A stretch of DNA of 64,000 bases from positions 124,001 through 188,000 of the forward strand of contig VFJS01000031.1 in the NCBI GenBank assembly GCA_009885955.1, given 5' to 3'. The position numbers and the translations under genes are program-made. This DNA is from Spirochaetia bacterium. Its GTDB lineage: Bacteria > Spirochaetota > UBA4802 > UBA5550. Each line of letters starts with the position of its first letter. Positions within the stretch are counted from its first letter, which is position 1. The notes under the pieces were generated by a model. It was not told the origin of the DNA, made no database searches, and saw nothing but the letters and a program-made list of their open reading frames with translations. This document shows, one piece after another, positions 25,509-35,026 of the stretch.

Positions 25509-26660
25509 TCAGTCCGTTTTTCCAGGGCGCACGTCATTCCTCTTCACGTCCATTTCCAGACACCTGGCCGCGATATCTTCAGCAATAATACGGGCCGCAT
25601 CCCTTCTCGCCAGCAATATGCCCCTGTCCGACATCCCTTTCATTATCCTCGGATTGCCGAGAATTTTCATTAAAAGGGGCGCAATGGCTGCCGGCGTAGC
25701 GCCGGAATTATCGACCATGTACGCCGCCCCCTCGGCCGCAAAAACCGCGGCATTCTTTTCCTGGTGGCCCATGGCAGCATAGGGGTAGGGAATCAGGATT
25801 GAAGGGATTCCCATTGCAGCAAGTTCCATCATCACCCCGGCACCTGCCCTGCTTATGGCAACATCGCTTGCCTTGTATGCCAGGCCGATTTTTTTAATGA
25901 ATGGTGAAATGTATATTGAACCGCCGTACATGCTGTCATGAATCATCTTTTTATATGTCTCGTAGGAGGCCTCTCCTGTGCTCCATATGAAGCCGGTCTC
26001 CTTGAAATCATCCCTGAAATCATTCTTTAAACCGGCAATCAGGCTGTTGATCTGCGTTGCCCCCTGGCTTCCGCCCAGGACAAGTATGATTTTTTTGCAA
26101 TGGCCCAGGTTGAAACTCCTCCTTGCTTCCTCCCTGGAAACATCGGCCAGCACCTTTTTCCGAATTGGATTCCCCGCATGAAAAAATTTATCCCCGAACT
26201 TCATATACCCCTTTGATGCCTCAAAGGTACCGTATATCTTTTCAGAATATTTTTCAAAATACCGGGTGACCTTTCCCGGGACGGTGTTCTGTTCACAGAG
26301 AAAAATGGGCTTTCCACAGAGCCTTGCGGCAATCAGCGCAGGGGCGGTGACATACCCGCCCATTCCAATAATTGCTGTTATGCTGTATTTTCTGATTATT
26401 ATGCACCCTCTGATTACAGAGGTTATAAACCTGAATATAAAAAACGGCAGTTTGAAAATATTTCTGGTGGCCTGGGGTGCGCGGTAGTAGAGAATATCCT
26501 TTTCGTCCATGTCGTCGGAAATGGAAAATCTTTTATCCCTCACGGTGGCTAGAAAATACGCATCCACCCCCCGCCCCCTGAACTCCTCATACAGGGCAAT
26601 ACCCGGGGTTATGTGGCCGCCTGTGCCTCCGCCTGTAATCAATATCTTCAGCTCAGCCAT
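25509..26660 (-). CDS. murG: UDP-GlcNAc transferase MurG
   Basis: MurG transfers GlcNAc to lipid I, giving lipid II, at the inner face of the membrane. It is a GT-B glycosyltransferase: TGGGTGGHITPGIA is the first glycine-rich loop, LVLGGSQGATQIN the second, and SRAGAGVMMELAAMGIPSILIPYP the nucleotide-sugar-binding region. Length 383 is somewhat longer than the E. coli enzyme. The start overlaps ftsW by 13 bp; GGAGG lies upstream. murC follows after 18 bp. Confidence 0.97.
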   Translation of the reverse strand: MAELKILITGGGTGGHITPGIALYEEFRGRGVDAYFLATVRDKRFSISDDMDEKDILYYRAPQATRNIFKLPFFIFRFITSVIRGCIIIRKYSITAIIGMGGYVTAPALIAARLCGKPIFLCEQNTVPGKVTRYFEKYSEKIYGTFEASKGYMKFGDKFFHAGNPIRKKVLADVSREEARRSFNLGHCKKIILVLGGSQGATQINSLIAGLKNDFRDDFKETGFIWSTGEASYETYKKMIHDSMYGGSIYISPFIKKIGLAYKASDVAISRAGAGVMMELAAMGIPSILIPYPYAAMGHQEKNAAVFAAEGAAYMVDNSGATPAAIAPLLMKILGNPRIMKGMSDRGILLARRDAARIIAEDIAARCLEMDVKRNDVRPGKTD

Positions 26661-27811
26661 TCCCGGATTCCTCCTTCCAGTGATATGCCTTTATCCACAG
26701 CCCCGCTGTACCTTGAAATATTCAGAATAATTCCGCCGGCAACCATGTTTGTTATGAGGGATGATCCTCCGTAGCTTATGAATGGGAGGGGGAGCCCGGT
26801 TGTGGGGAGGATCCCGCACACCACGGCGATGTTTATGTATGCCTGCACGGCGATCATGAGGCTCAGCCCTGCTCCCAGAAGCATTCCGAAACGGTCCGGG
26901 GCATTGAGTGATATCTCCATCCCCTTCCAGAAAACTATGAAAAATAAAAATGCGATAAGCACCGTTCCGATGACCCCGGTCTCTTCAGCGACTACGGCAA
27001 AGATGAAATCGGTATGCGGTTCGGGCAGCCTGGCAATCTTCTGCGTCCCGTTCCCGAGGCCCGCGCCCAGGAACCCCCCCTTTTTGAAGGCGATGAATGA
27101 CTGGATGATATGATATCCGATCCCGTAACGGTCATTCCAGGGGTTCAGGTAGGCGAGAATCCTCTCCCTCCTGTAGGTCACCTGGTAGATGAGAAGGTAA
27201 AACATGGGTATGCTGATGATGAAAAGAAAAAGTATGTATACAAGGGGGAAGCCCGATATGAAGAGCATGAACACGGACACAATGAGGAGGTCAATGGACG
27301 TGCCGAAGTCGGGCTGCATCATGATGAGCATGAAGACCACGGCCACTATGATGAGCGGCACAAGGAACCTCACCAGGTGGCCTTCATTTTTCTCCGAGGA
27401 GAACATCTTGGCAATGTATATGATAATGACAATCTTTACGAATTCCGACGGCTGGATTGATACCGATCCCATGTGGAGCCATCTTGCCGATCCCTTTACG
27501 TTGTGTCCAACTCCCGGGATAAGGACAAGGACCAGCAGGATAAGGGATCCCAGTATCATCACCATTGTATAATCCTGAAGCTTCCGGTAGTCCACCTGCT
27601 GTATCACGATGAGCATGATAAACCCGATGATGACCCACAAAACCTGCTTTTTCAGAAAATAGAAGGAATCACCATAAATCTTCATCGCGTTAACCGCGCT
27701 TGCGCTGTATATCATGGCAACCCCTATGCCCGCGAGGACAAACAGGGCCATAAACAGCGCAAGGTCCGGTTCCATTCTCTTTCTTGCATCCATGGCCGGT
27801 TTCATGTCCAA
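26648..27811 (-). CDS. ftsW: SEDS peptidoglycan polymerase FtsW
   Basis: A SEDS-family membrane protein with about ten membrane helices. It polymerises septal peptidoglycan together with a class B penicillin-binding protein. SEDS motifs: GSARWLHMGSVSIQPSEFVK in the periplasmic loop, GNGTQKIARLPEPHTDFIFAVVAEE, and PTTGLPLPFISYGGSSL at the end. Position between murD and murG supports FtsW over RodA. Start is uncertain: TTG at 27811 has a GGAGGG site 9 nt away, ATG at 27805 forms a 4-bp overlap with murD. The partner PBP gene, ftsI, is not in the cluster. Confidence 0.95.
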   Translation of the reverse strand: MDMKPAMDARKRMEPDLALFMALFVLAGIGVAMIYSASAVNAMKIYGDSFYFLKKQVLWVIIGFIMLIVIQQVDYRKLQDYTMVMILGSLILLVLVLIPGVGHNVKGSARWLHMGSVSIQPSEFVKIVIIIYIAKMFSSEKNEGHLVRFLVPLIIVAVVFMLIMMQPDFGTSIDLLIVSVFMLFISGFPLVYILFLFIISIPMFYLLIYQVTYRRERILAYLNPWNDRYGIGYHIIQSFIAFKKGGFLGAGLGNGTQKIARLPEPHTDFIFAVVAEETGVIGTVLIAFLFFIVFWKGMEISLNAPDRFGMLLGAGLSLMIAVQAYINIAVVCGILPTTGLPLPFISYGGSSLITNMVAGGIILNISRYSGAVDKGISLEGGIREWLS

Positions 27812-29190
27812 TTGAGTTTGCCCTCCTTCAATTTTATGAAAGATTCCTTGAACACCTTACCCCTCTCCTCATAGCTCTTGAACATGTCAAAGGATGCGCA
27901 TGCGGGAGAGAGGAGGATAACATCACCCCTGGAACTGAGCTTCATGGCTTGAACAGCCGCATCATCAAGAGAGTCGGCGAGGACATGGCTGAATCCGTTG
28001 AATAGGGACGAAAAAGCCTCCCTGGATTCACCGATGAGCACAAGAGACTTTACCGCGCCCTTCAAAGCCGGAGTAAGCCTGGAATAATCATCCCCCTTTG
28101 TCCTTCCTCCGATGATAAGTATGCCGTTACCGGTGAGGCCCCTGAGGGCCATCTCCACGGCGCCGATTGTCGTTGCCTTGGAGTCGTTTATGAAGACCCT
28201 CCCTTCATATTCGCCTATCCTCTCCATCCTGTGCTCCAGGGGCCTGAATGAATATATGGATTTCGCGATGCTCTGAAAATCCGGTTCAACCTTCATCTTC
28301 TCCAGTATCGAGCAGGCCATGAGGATTGCGGCCATGGCGTTCTGAATATTATGGACTCCCATTATCGCGAGCCTGGGCGTATCGAGAACCCTGACGGTCC
28401 CCTTTTTATTCTTCATATATATTCCATTGTTTTCAAAGTAAGCGCCTGCACTCCTGTCTGAAAGTGAAAATGACAGTTTCCCGGACCTGATACCCCGGAG
28501 CCCCCCTGCAATGAAGGCATCGTCGCCATTGAAAATGAAATAATCGCTGTCCTCCTGGTTCATGGCTATCCTGAACTTGGCCGCTGCATAGTCCTCCATG
28601 CTCCTGTACCTGTCCAGGTGGTCCGGCGTGATGTTGAGGATCGCAGCGGCATCGGGCCTGAAACTGTCTATGGTTTCGAGCTGGAATGATGAGAGTTCCG
28701 CAACGGTCACCGAATCGTCCGATGTCTCTTCTGCAAAGGAGATGAGAGGCGTGCCGATATTCCCGCCGACAAAAACCTTCATTCCCAGGTCTTTCAGGAG
28801 GTGGCCGGTGAGGCTTGTGGTTGTTGTCTTGCCGTCGGTTCCCGTAACACCGATAATCCTCCCCCTGAGCACCATGAAGGCAAGTTCTATCTCGGAGATT
28901 ACCGGTATCCCCTTTCTTTCCGCTTCGGCGATGAGGGGTATTGTCCTTGGAACACCGGGGCTCAGGATGATATGGCTGTACCCTTCGCCCAGCATGGAGG
29001 GTTCCTGCCTGCCGAGAACCTGTTTTACGGAGCCATGGAGCTTTTTCAGTGTGTCCATGAGCTCATCACTCCCCTTGATGTCGGATACGGTTACATCAAT
29101 CCCCTTTGAGGCGAAAAAATTTGATGTGGAGAGCCCGGTCCTGTATCCCAGTCCCACTACCAGCGCTTTTTTTATGTCATCTATTTTCAC
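27802..29190 (-). CDS. murD: UDP-MurNAc-L-Ala--D-glutamate ligase MurD
   Basis: MurD adds D-glutamate to UDP-MurNAc-L-Ala in the cytoplasm. Motifs: ALVVGLGYRTGLSTSNF at the N-terminus, the ATP loop IGVTGTDGKTTTTSLTG, ELSSFQLETID and a C-terminal FINDSKATTIGAVEMAL, all typical. Length 462 residues is normal. The start codon is GTG (29190), with AGGAT about 10 nt upstream. ftsW overlaps its end. Confidence 0.96.
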   Translation of the reverse strand: MKIDDIKKALVVGLGYRTGLSTSNFFASKGIDVTVSDIKGSDELMDTLKKLHGSVKQVLGRQEPSMLGEGYSHIILSPGVPRTIPLIAEAERKGIPVISEIELAFMVLRGRIIGVTGTDGKTTTTSLTGHLLKDLGMKVFVGGNIGTPLISFAEETSDDSVTVAELSSFQLETIDSFRPDAAAILNITPDHLDRYRSMEDYAAAKFRIAMNQEDSDYFIFNGDDAFIAGGLRGIRSGKLSFSLSDRSAGAYFENNGIYMKNKKGTVRVLDTPRLAIMGVHNIQNAMAAILMACSILEKMKVEPDFQSIAKSIYSFRPLEHRMERIGEYEGRVFINDSKATTIGAVEMALRGLTGNGILIIGGRTKGDDYSRLTPALKGAVKSLVLIGESREAFSSLFNGFSHVLADSLDDAAVQAMKLSSRGDVILLSPACASFDMFKSYEERGKVFKESFIKLKEGKLNWT

Positions 29191-29215
29191 AGCCGCTTAT
29201 CCTATTAATATTCCA

Positions 29216-30301
29216 TCATAATATCTTCAGGGAACTGAGCCCCAGTATTGCCAGGATACCCCCGAGGATCCACATCCTCACAACCACCTTCTGCTCGGAC
29301 CACCCCGAGAGCTCAAAATGGTGGTGGATCGGCGCCATTTTGAAGACCCTCTTCTTTGTCATTTTATACCATAACACCTGTATGATGACCGACAGGCACT
29401 CTATGACAAAGACCCCGCCCACGATAAACAGAAAAATCTCCTTTTTGATCATTATCGCGATGATGCCGATAATCCCGCCCAGGGCAAGGGACCCGGTGTC
29501 GCCCATGAAGACCGTTGCCGGGTTGCTGTTGAACCAGAGGAACCCCACCGATGCGCCGATGAGGGCAGAAACAAATACGGTGAGCTCTGCTCCGTCGGAA
29601 ATGTACGGTATCCTGAGATAATTGGCGATCTTCACATGGCCCGAGAGGTATGTCATGATTCCCAGGCTTATGGCCACGATGACGACTGAGCCGATTGCCA
29701 GGCCGTCAAGGCCGTCGGTGAGGTTTACGGCATTGGAACTGCCCACGATGACAATTACCCAGAAGACTACAGCCAGCCAGCCCAGGTCTACGAGCGCCCC
29801 GTTCATGAAAGGCACAAAGAGGTTTGACGCGTGGTCTTTGCTTGACGGGAATAGATAGACCAGGAGTGCCACTGCCGTTGCGATGAGTATCTGGAAAAAA
29901 AACTTACCCCTTGCAGGCATGCCGTCCTTTCTCTTTTTCACGGCCTTTATGTAGTCATCGATAAATCCCAGGGCCCCGAGGAAAACAGTGGCTCCCAGTA
30001 TTATCCAGAGATAGTGGCAGGTAAAATTCCCCCACAGAAGAACTGAGATTATGATTGAACCCAGTATCAGAATCCCGCCCATGGTTGGGGTACCGGCCTT
30101 GGCCGCATGGCTCTTGGGGCCCAGCTCCCGTATCTCCTCCCTGAACTTTATCATATGGAGCCATTTGATGACGAACTTTCCGAATATGAGAACGAGTATC
30201 AGCGCGGTCAGGGCCGCATAGGCTGACCGAAAAGTAATATACTGGAAGAGCCTGAGAAACGAGAGGTACTCTTTCAGGGGAAGTATAAAATAATAGAACA
30301 T
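29216..30301 (-). CDS. mraY: phospho-MurNAc-pentapeptide transferase MraY
   Basis: MraY makes lipid I by moving phospho-MurNAc-pentapeptide to undecaprenyl phosphate at the inner membrane. It has about ten membrane helices and the family's acidic motifs: AGTPTMGGILI near residue 70, FIDDYIKAVKKR near 117, NLTDGLDGLAIG near 195 and the cytoplasmic PIHHHFELSGWSE at the C-terminal end. Length 361 is normal. AGGAGG lies directly upstream of the ATG. It sits between murF and murD. Confidence 0.97.
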   Translation of the reverse strand: MFYYFILPLKEYLSFLRLFQYITFRSAYAALTALILVLIFGKFVIKWLHMIKFREEIRELGPKSHAAKAGTPTMGGILILGSIIISVLLWGNFTCHYLWIILGATVFLGALGFIDDYIKAVKKRKDGMPARGKFFFQILIATAVALLVYLFPSSKDHASNLFVPFMNGALVDLGWLAVVFWVIVIVGSSNAVNLTDGLDGLAIGSVVIVAISLGIMTYLSGHVKIANYLRIPYISDGAELTVFVSALIGASVGFLWFNSNPATVFMGDTGSLALGGIIGIIAIMIKKEIFLFIVGGVFVIECLSVIIQVLWYKMTKKRVFKMAPIHHHFELSGWSEQKVVVRMWILGGILAILGLSSLKIL

Positions 30302-30313
30302 ATGCCTCCTGTA

Positions 30314-31702
30314 TCAGCCGGCCAGCGCCCGGACTATCTCTTCCATTTTCATGGAACGCGATCCCTTAACAAGAATCACATCCCCGATGGATACGCTGCC
30401 CGTGAGTGACGTGATAATATCGCCCTTGCTCTTGAAAATCTTTACCCTGTTCCTGTCCATGCCGCCGGTGACCGCGCCGCTTGCATAGGCCTCGGACATG
30501 TCCCCCCAGAGGAGAAGGAGATCAAACCCGTTCCTGGCCGCCTCTTCGCCGGTTTCTCTATGGAGCGGCTCCGCTGCTGCCCCGAGCTCCTTCATGTCCG
30601 AGAGGACCGCTATTTTTCTCAGATCAGGAAATATCTCCTTCACCGATCTCAGCGCATATTTCGCGGAGAGGGGATTGGAGTTATAGGTATCATCGATGAC
30701 CAGGTAACCCCTGTCGATGACCTGGCTCCTCCCTCCCGCGTTTGTAAATCCTGTTAATGCCTTTCCCATCTCCTTCAGCGTCAGGCCGTATTCCAGCCCA
30801 ACCTGCACGGCCGCAATGAGGTTGTATACATTATGAATGCCGTAGAGGGGCGCCCATACTTCCCCATCCTTCAATTTCAGGGTGATCCCGGCGCCGTCCA
30901 GGGAGTAGCTCTCGGGATAAAAATCGGCGCCTGATTTGACGCCGAAGGTCCTGACTGCCAGGCCTCCGGCAAGTGCCCTGTCCCTTGCAATTTCAAAACA
31001 AGCGGTCTCCCTGTTTATGAACAGGGGCGCGCCTGAGGGCATCCCCTCCATGATCTCGCACTTCGCCCTGGCCACGTTCTCTATGGTGCCGAAAAATTCC
31101 AGGTGGCCCTCGCCTATATTGGTGATCACCGCGGCATCTGGAGCAGTTATGCGGGACAGCCTCTCCAGTTCACCGGGATGGTTCATCCCCATTTCAATCA
31201 CCGCCATGTTGTCCCCTTCCCTCAGCCCCAGGAGTGTGAAGGGTACTCCGATTTCATTATTATAATTTTTTTCATTCCTGTGGCACTTGTATTTCGCGCT
31301 TAAGAGTGAGTATATGAGCTCCTTCACCGTCGTCTTTCCGTTGGTACCGGTGATTCCGACAAGGATCGGGCTGATATTTTTCCTCTGAGCTGAGCCGATT
31401 GCGCCCAGGGCGCCGAGGGTGTCTGCGCACCTTACCATGGCTACGCCGTTATCCGACGCGGCCTTTTCATAGCCGTCCCTCATGGTGAGCAGCGCGTCTA
31501 TTCTCCTGTTCACGCATAATTCATGGATAAAATCATGCCCGTCGAACTTCTCTCCCATGAGGGGGATAAAAAGGTTCCTTTCTCCCAGGTCGCGGGAATC
31601 CGTAGTGATGGTGCCGATGGGTGTTCCGGCGCTTCCGTGGATGATGGTTCCACCTGTGAGGGCCGCTACATATCCGATGGTTGTGTTGTATCCGGCCTTC
31701 AC
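30314..31702 (-). CDS. murF: UDP-MurNAc-tripeptide--D-Ala-D-Ala ligase MurF
   Basis: MurF adds D-Ala-D-Ala to the tripeptide precursor. Motifs: LVGITGTNGKTTVKELIY (ATP loop), HRNEKNYNNEIGVPFTLL, AVIEMGMNHPGE, and LVIDDTYNSNPLSAKYAL, all diagnostic. Length 462 is normal. The start is GTG and overlaps the murE stop by 4 bp (GTGA). mraY follows after a 12-bp gap. Confidence 0.96.
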   Translation of the reverse strand: MKAGYNTTIGYVAALTGGTIIHGSAGTPIGTITTDSRDLGERNLFIPLMGEKFDGHDFIHELCVNRRIDALLTMRDGYEKAASDNGVAMVRCADTLGALGAIGSAQRKNISPILVGITGTNGKTTVKELIYSLLSAKYKCHRNEKNYNNEIGVPFTLLGLREGDNMAVIEMGMNHPGELERLSRITAPDAAVITNIGEGHLEFFGTIENVARAKCEIMEGMPSGAPLFINRETACFEIARDRALAGGLAVRTFGVKSGADFYPESYSLDGAGITLKLKDGEVWAPLYGIHNVYNLIAAVQVGLEYGLTLKEMGKALTGFTNAGGRSQVIDRGYLVIDDTYNSNPLSAKYALRSVKEIFPDLRKIAVLSDMKELGAAAEPLHRETGEEAARNGFDLLLLWGDMSEAYASGAVTGGMDRNRVKIFKSKGDIITSLTGSVSIGDVILVKGSRSMKMEEIVRALAG

Positions 31703-33243
31703 CGTGCTGCCCTCATGCCGAGATATTTATTCGCGATTTCATGGTCATCAAAGTGTATCTTCTCCCTGCCGATAATCTGGTAGTCCTCGTGCCCCTTGCC
31801 GGCTATGACGATGATGTCCCTCTTTCCGGCCATGGAAACGGCCCTGGCTATGGCCTCCTCCCTGTCCGGGATAATCTCAAAGCTCCCCGTATCGATCCCT
31901 GCAATTATTTCGCTTATGATGACTTCCCTCTCCTCGGTCCTGGGATTGTCGCTTGTCACAATGACGTGGTCCGAATTTTCCACTGCGACCCTTCCCATGA
32001 CAGGCCGCTTTGTCCTGTCCCTGTCGCCGCCGCATCCGAAAAGGGTGATCACCCTGCCGGCCTTAAGCTCATTCACCGACTGGAGGAGCTTCAGCAGGGC
32101 ATCGCCGGTATGGGCATAGTCTACAACTATGGAAAAGCCTTCGTCTGAATGTATCACGTCAAACCTTCCGGGTACCCGTTTCAACGCCGAAATTCCCCCG
32201 GTGATGGTTACCCAGGGAACATCGAGCCCCCGCATTGCCGCTACCGCAGCCATGGAATTGTATATATGGAACCTGCCGGAAAGCTGAAGCTTCACGGCAA
32301 TCCCCTTCTCCGGCGATTCCAGCTCGTAGAACAAACCGTCAATTTCATTCCTGATGGTACCGGCTTCAGGCCTGAACATGGCGCCGCTCCCCAGCCCGTA
32401 TGAGGTCATGGGAAAGGACCAGGAGTCCCTCCCCTGGTATATGCGCATGCCGTAGCTGTCATCAACATTAACGATGCCCGCTTTTTTCGTTTTGCAGCTC
32501 AGGTGAAGCAGGTCAAAAATTTTTCTCTTCGCGTTGAAGTAGTTCTCAAAATCCCTGTGAAAATCTAAGTGGTCCCGCGTGAGGTTGGTAAAGATTGCCG
32601 CATCAAAATGAATGTCATCGGCCCGGTTGAGTTCAAGGGCATGGGACGATACCTCGATGACAACGGCCTTCACGCCGTCGTTTTTCATCCCATGGAGAAG
32701 CTCATGGATATCCCTGGACTCCGGGGTTGTATTCGGAGCGGGATAGTCCTTTCCGCCCCACCGGTAGTTTATGGTGCCGATGACTCCGGTTGAGATCCCG
32801 TGCATGGCGAGGATCGATTCGATCATATAGGTGATGGATGTCTTTCCGTTTGTGCCGGTGACGCCGATTATCATCATGTCTTTTGATGGATCTCCGAAAA
32901 ATGCTGCCGATGCCGCGGAAAGCCCTTTCCTGGTATTTCCCGATGCCAGGACGGCAACCCCTTTCCCGGCAAGGTGCATGAATTCCCCGGCCCTCTTCTC
33001 CGACAGTATGACCGCGGAAGCACCTGCATCAACGGCCCTGTCAATGTACTTGTGGCCGTCTGCCTCATACCCTTCAATGGCTGTGAAAAGGCACCCGGGA
33101 GCAGCCTTTCTCGAGTCGTACTCCACGGATAGGATATCCCCGTCAACGGGTCCGGCGACATGGCGTATCAGGCCCCCTGAAGCTTGAATGAGGCCCGATA
33201 TTTTCAAAAGGCTATTTATTTTTTTTTCTTTCATTTTCATCAT
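31699..33243 (-). CDS. murE: UDP-MurNAc-tripeptide synthetase MurE, meso-DAP type
   Basis: MurE adds the third residue of the stem peptide. Motifs: SVEYDSRKAAPGCLFTAI at the N-terminus, IGVTGTNGKTSITYMIES, NLTRDHLDFHRDF and a C-terminal VTSDNPRTEE. The DNPR signature in the C-terminal domain is the mark of meso-diaminopimelate-specific enzymes (lysine or ornithine enzymes differ), so this organism probably has DAP-type peptidoglycan. Length 514 is slightly long. Three ATGs in the first four codons are possible starts. The start overlaps ftsL by 32 bp. The ftsI gene normally found between ftsL and murE is missing. Confidence 0.96.
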   Translation of the reverse strand: MMKMKEKKINSLLKISGLIQASGGLIRHVAGPVDGDILSVEYDSRKAAPGCLFTAIEGYEADGHKYIDRAVDAGASAVILSEKRAGEFMHLAGKGVAVLASGNTRKGLSAASAAFFGDPSKDMMIIGVTGTNGKTSITYMIESILAMHGISTGVIGTINYRWGGKDYPAPNTTPESRDIHELLHGMKNDGVKAVVIEVSSHALELNRADDIHFDAAIFTNLTRDHLDFHRDFENYFNAKRKIFDLLHLSCKTKKAGIVNVDDSYGMRIYQGRDSWSFPMTSYGLGSGAMFRPEAGTIRNEIDGLFYELESPEKGIAVKLQLSGRFHIYNSMAAVAAMRGLDVPWVTITGGISALKRVPGRFDVIHSDEGFSIVVDYAHTGDALLKLLQSVNELKAGRVITLFGCGGDRDRTKRPVMGRVAVENSDHVIVTSDNPRTEEREVIISEIIAGIDTGSFEIIPDREEAIARAVSMAGKRDIIVIAGKGHEDYQIIGREKIHFDDHEIANKYLGMRAAR

Positions 33244-33502
33244 TCAGCATCAGCACAATAAAATCGTCCCTGGAAATCCTCTTCAGATTCAGCTCCCGTG
33301 CCCTGGCCTCAATGACATCTATTTTTCTGAGGCTCTCTATCTCTCCAAGAATGCGGTTCCTGTCCCTTATGATCTGCTTTTCAGCAGTAATAAGCCTGTT
33401 AAAACCCATCTTGATTTTCATCACTTCAATATTCTGCCATATGTAGACAATAAAAAAAATACAGATGGCAATCACAACAATAAAATGCCTGATGGGAATC
33501 AC
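33212..33502 (-). CDS. ftsL: FtsL-like small bitopic division protein
   Basis: A 96-residue protein with one N-terminal membrane helix (residues 6-22) and a periplasmic coiled coil (residues about 25-65, heptad-like KIKMGFNRLITAEKQIIRDR). Sequence similarity in FtsL is always weak, so the call rests on size, topology and position between rsmH and murE. FtsL forms a complex with FtsB and FtsQ that activates septal synthesis. The start codon is GTG with GGGAAAGG just before it. It overlaps murE by 32 bp. Confidence 0.8.
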   Translation of the reverse strand: MIPIRHFIVVIAICIFFIVYIWQNIEVMKIKMGFNRLITAEKQIIRDRNRILGEIESLRKIDVIEARARELNLKRISRDDFIVLMLNDENERKKNK

Positions 33503-33530
33503 CCTTTCCCGTTAAATTCAGCCTTCATGG

Positions 33531-34502
33531 CTACAGCTTTTCACAGACCCTGAGCCTGGCGCTCCGCGACCTGCTGTTCTCATTCACCTCATCGTCCGAC
33601 GGCCTTACCGGCTTTTTCGTTATCAGCCTGGCCAGGGGCCCGCCGGTGCAGTAGCACTTTCTTCCATCCATGCCGCAGGTACACCCCTTTTCCAGCATCT
33701 TAAAATGCCGCTTAACGATCCTGTCCTCCAGCGAATGATACGATAGCGCCAACGTCATTCCGCCCGCAGACATGATGCCGCTGAGGCCGGCGAGGCTCTC
33801 TTCAATCAGCCCCAGCTCATTGTTCACCTCTATCCTTACCGCCTGGAACACTCGTGTGGCCGGGTGGATGTTCTTTACATGGAACCGTTTCGGAATGGCC
33901 CCCAGGACAATGTCCGCAAGCTCACGGGTGGTCTCAACCGGTTTAACCTTCCTTGCGCGGCATATAGCCGATGCAATCTTTCTTCCCCATCTCTCATCAC
34001 CATAACGATATATGAGCCCGGCAAGTTCTTTTTCATCATAGGTATTGACAACGTCCCTGGCGTCAAGGGGATTCCTCCTGTCGAGCCTCATGTCAAGGGC
34101 CTCATCGGAACTGAATGAGAAACCCCTTCCCGGGGCATCAAAATGATATGACGATACGCCGAAATCATACAGGCAGTAGTCGGCTTTCCTTCCCATGGAC
34201 TCCATTTCCCCGGCAATATGGGAAAAGTCCATGTTGCAGAAAACAACCCTGCCGCCAAAGCGCGACAGCCTTTTCCTGGCGATTTCCATGATATCGCCGT
34301 CCCTGTCAAAACCGACAATGGAAAGTTCCTGGAACTGCCCGAGCAGTATCTCCGTATGACCGCCCTCTCCCAGGGTTGCATCAACCAGGGTCCCGCGGCC
34401 TCGGTGATATGACTTTTCAATGAAAGATGCAATCTCCCTCCAAAGAACCGGTTGGTGGATATATGACGAACCGTCACCATGATTGTCAGTATTATGTCTC
34501 AT
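33531..34502 (-). CDS. rsmH: 16S rRNA m4C1402 methyltransferase RsmH (MraW)
   Basis: RsmH methylates N4 of C1402 in 16S rRNA using SAM. Motifs: HQPVLWREIASF near the N-terminus, the SAM loop LVDATLGEGGHTE, DFGVSSYHFDAPGRGFSF, and a C-terminal LSYHSLEDRIVKRHF, all typical. Length 323 is normal. It is the second gene of the dcw cluster. Its first codons (ATGAGACATAAT) repeat a motif found upstream of mraZ. Confidence 0.97.
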   Translation of the reverse strand: MRHNTDNHGDGSSYIHQPVLWREIASFIEKSYHRGRGTLVDATLGEGGHTEILLGQFQELSIVGFDRDGDIMEIARKRLSRFGGRVVFCNMDFSHIAGEMESMGRKADYCLYDFGVSSYHFDAPGRGFSFSSDEALDMRLDRRNPLDARDVVNTYDEKELAGLIYRYGDERWGRKIASAICRARKVKPVETTRELADIVLGAIPKRFHVKNIHPATRVFQAVRIEVNNELGLIEESLAGLSGIMSAGGMTLALSYHSLEDRIVKRHFKMLEKGCTCGMDGRKCYCTGGPLARLITKKPVRPSDDEVNENSRSRSARLRVCEKL

Positions 34503-34526
34503 TAGAAAAATATGATTTCCCCTTTA

Positions 34527-34964
34527 TTAAAAGCCCAGATCATCGGCAAAAATTTCAATTGCATCACTGCCGGGCTTATGGTCCCGGTAAATGTCAGTGG
34601 ACCATATCTCGATCCTGTTATAAAGTCCAACGATGGTAATGTCCTTTTTAAGCTCTGCGTCGTCAAGGAGATGGCCGGGTATGAGCATCCTCCCCTGTTT
34701 GTCAAGGTCGCACTCGTAGGCGCCGCCGAAGAGCCGCCTCATGATCATCCTGTTTTTCGGCAGGGACTGGGACAGGGGGACAAGTTTCTTTTCAACAAAA
34801 TCTTTCCAGTCCTCTTCCCTGAAAGCCATGATGCATTTGTCATATCCATGGGTGATAATCAGCTTATTGATTATGGAATTCTCGCCAAAGGCCTTTCTCA
34901 GCCTGACAGGAATTGCCACCCTCCCTTTTTCATCAAGAATTGGGAAATATTCCCCCATGAACAT
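34527..34964 (-). CDS. mraZ: transcriptional regulator MraZ
   Basis: MraZ is an AbrB-fold DNA-binding protein, ring-forming, that represses its own dcw operon. It starts MFMGEYFPILDEKGRVAIPVRLRKAFG, and the second AbrB half is seen at GAYECDLDKQGRMLIPGHL. The family DXXXR signature (DEKGR, DKQGR) is present in both halves. Length 145 is typical. It is the first gene of the cluster. Two TGGGG boxes with 5-bp spacing lie upstream (35012-35026), fitting known MraZ operators. Ribosome site AAAGGA precedes the ATG. Confidence 0.95.
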   Translation of the reverse strand: MFMGEYFPILDEKGRVAIPVRLRKAFGENSIINKLIITHGYDKCIMAFREEDWKDFVEKKLVPLSQSLPKNRMIMRRLFGGAYECDLDKQGRMLIPGHLLDDAELKKDITIVGLYNRIEIWSTDIYRDHKPGSDAIEIFADDLGF

Positions 34965-35011
34965 CCGGGTACATCCTTTACGAACAAAATTAGGTTGAAA
35001 TCAACAAAAAT

Positions 35012-35026
35012 CCCCACTTTTCCCCA
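35012..35026 (-). promoter_or_regulatory. predicted MraZ operator upstream of mraZ
   Basis: On the minus strand the sequence reads TGGGG-AAAAG-TGGGG, two TGGGN boxes with a 5-bp spacer, the arrangement that MraZ binds in other bacteria. A degenerate third box (TGTTG) follows in phase. A TTGACA hexamer lies a little further upstream (35050-35055), without a clear -10. This predicts autoregulation of the dcw cluster. Confidence 0.65.
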
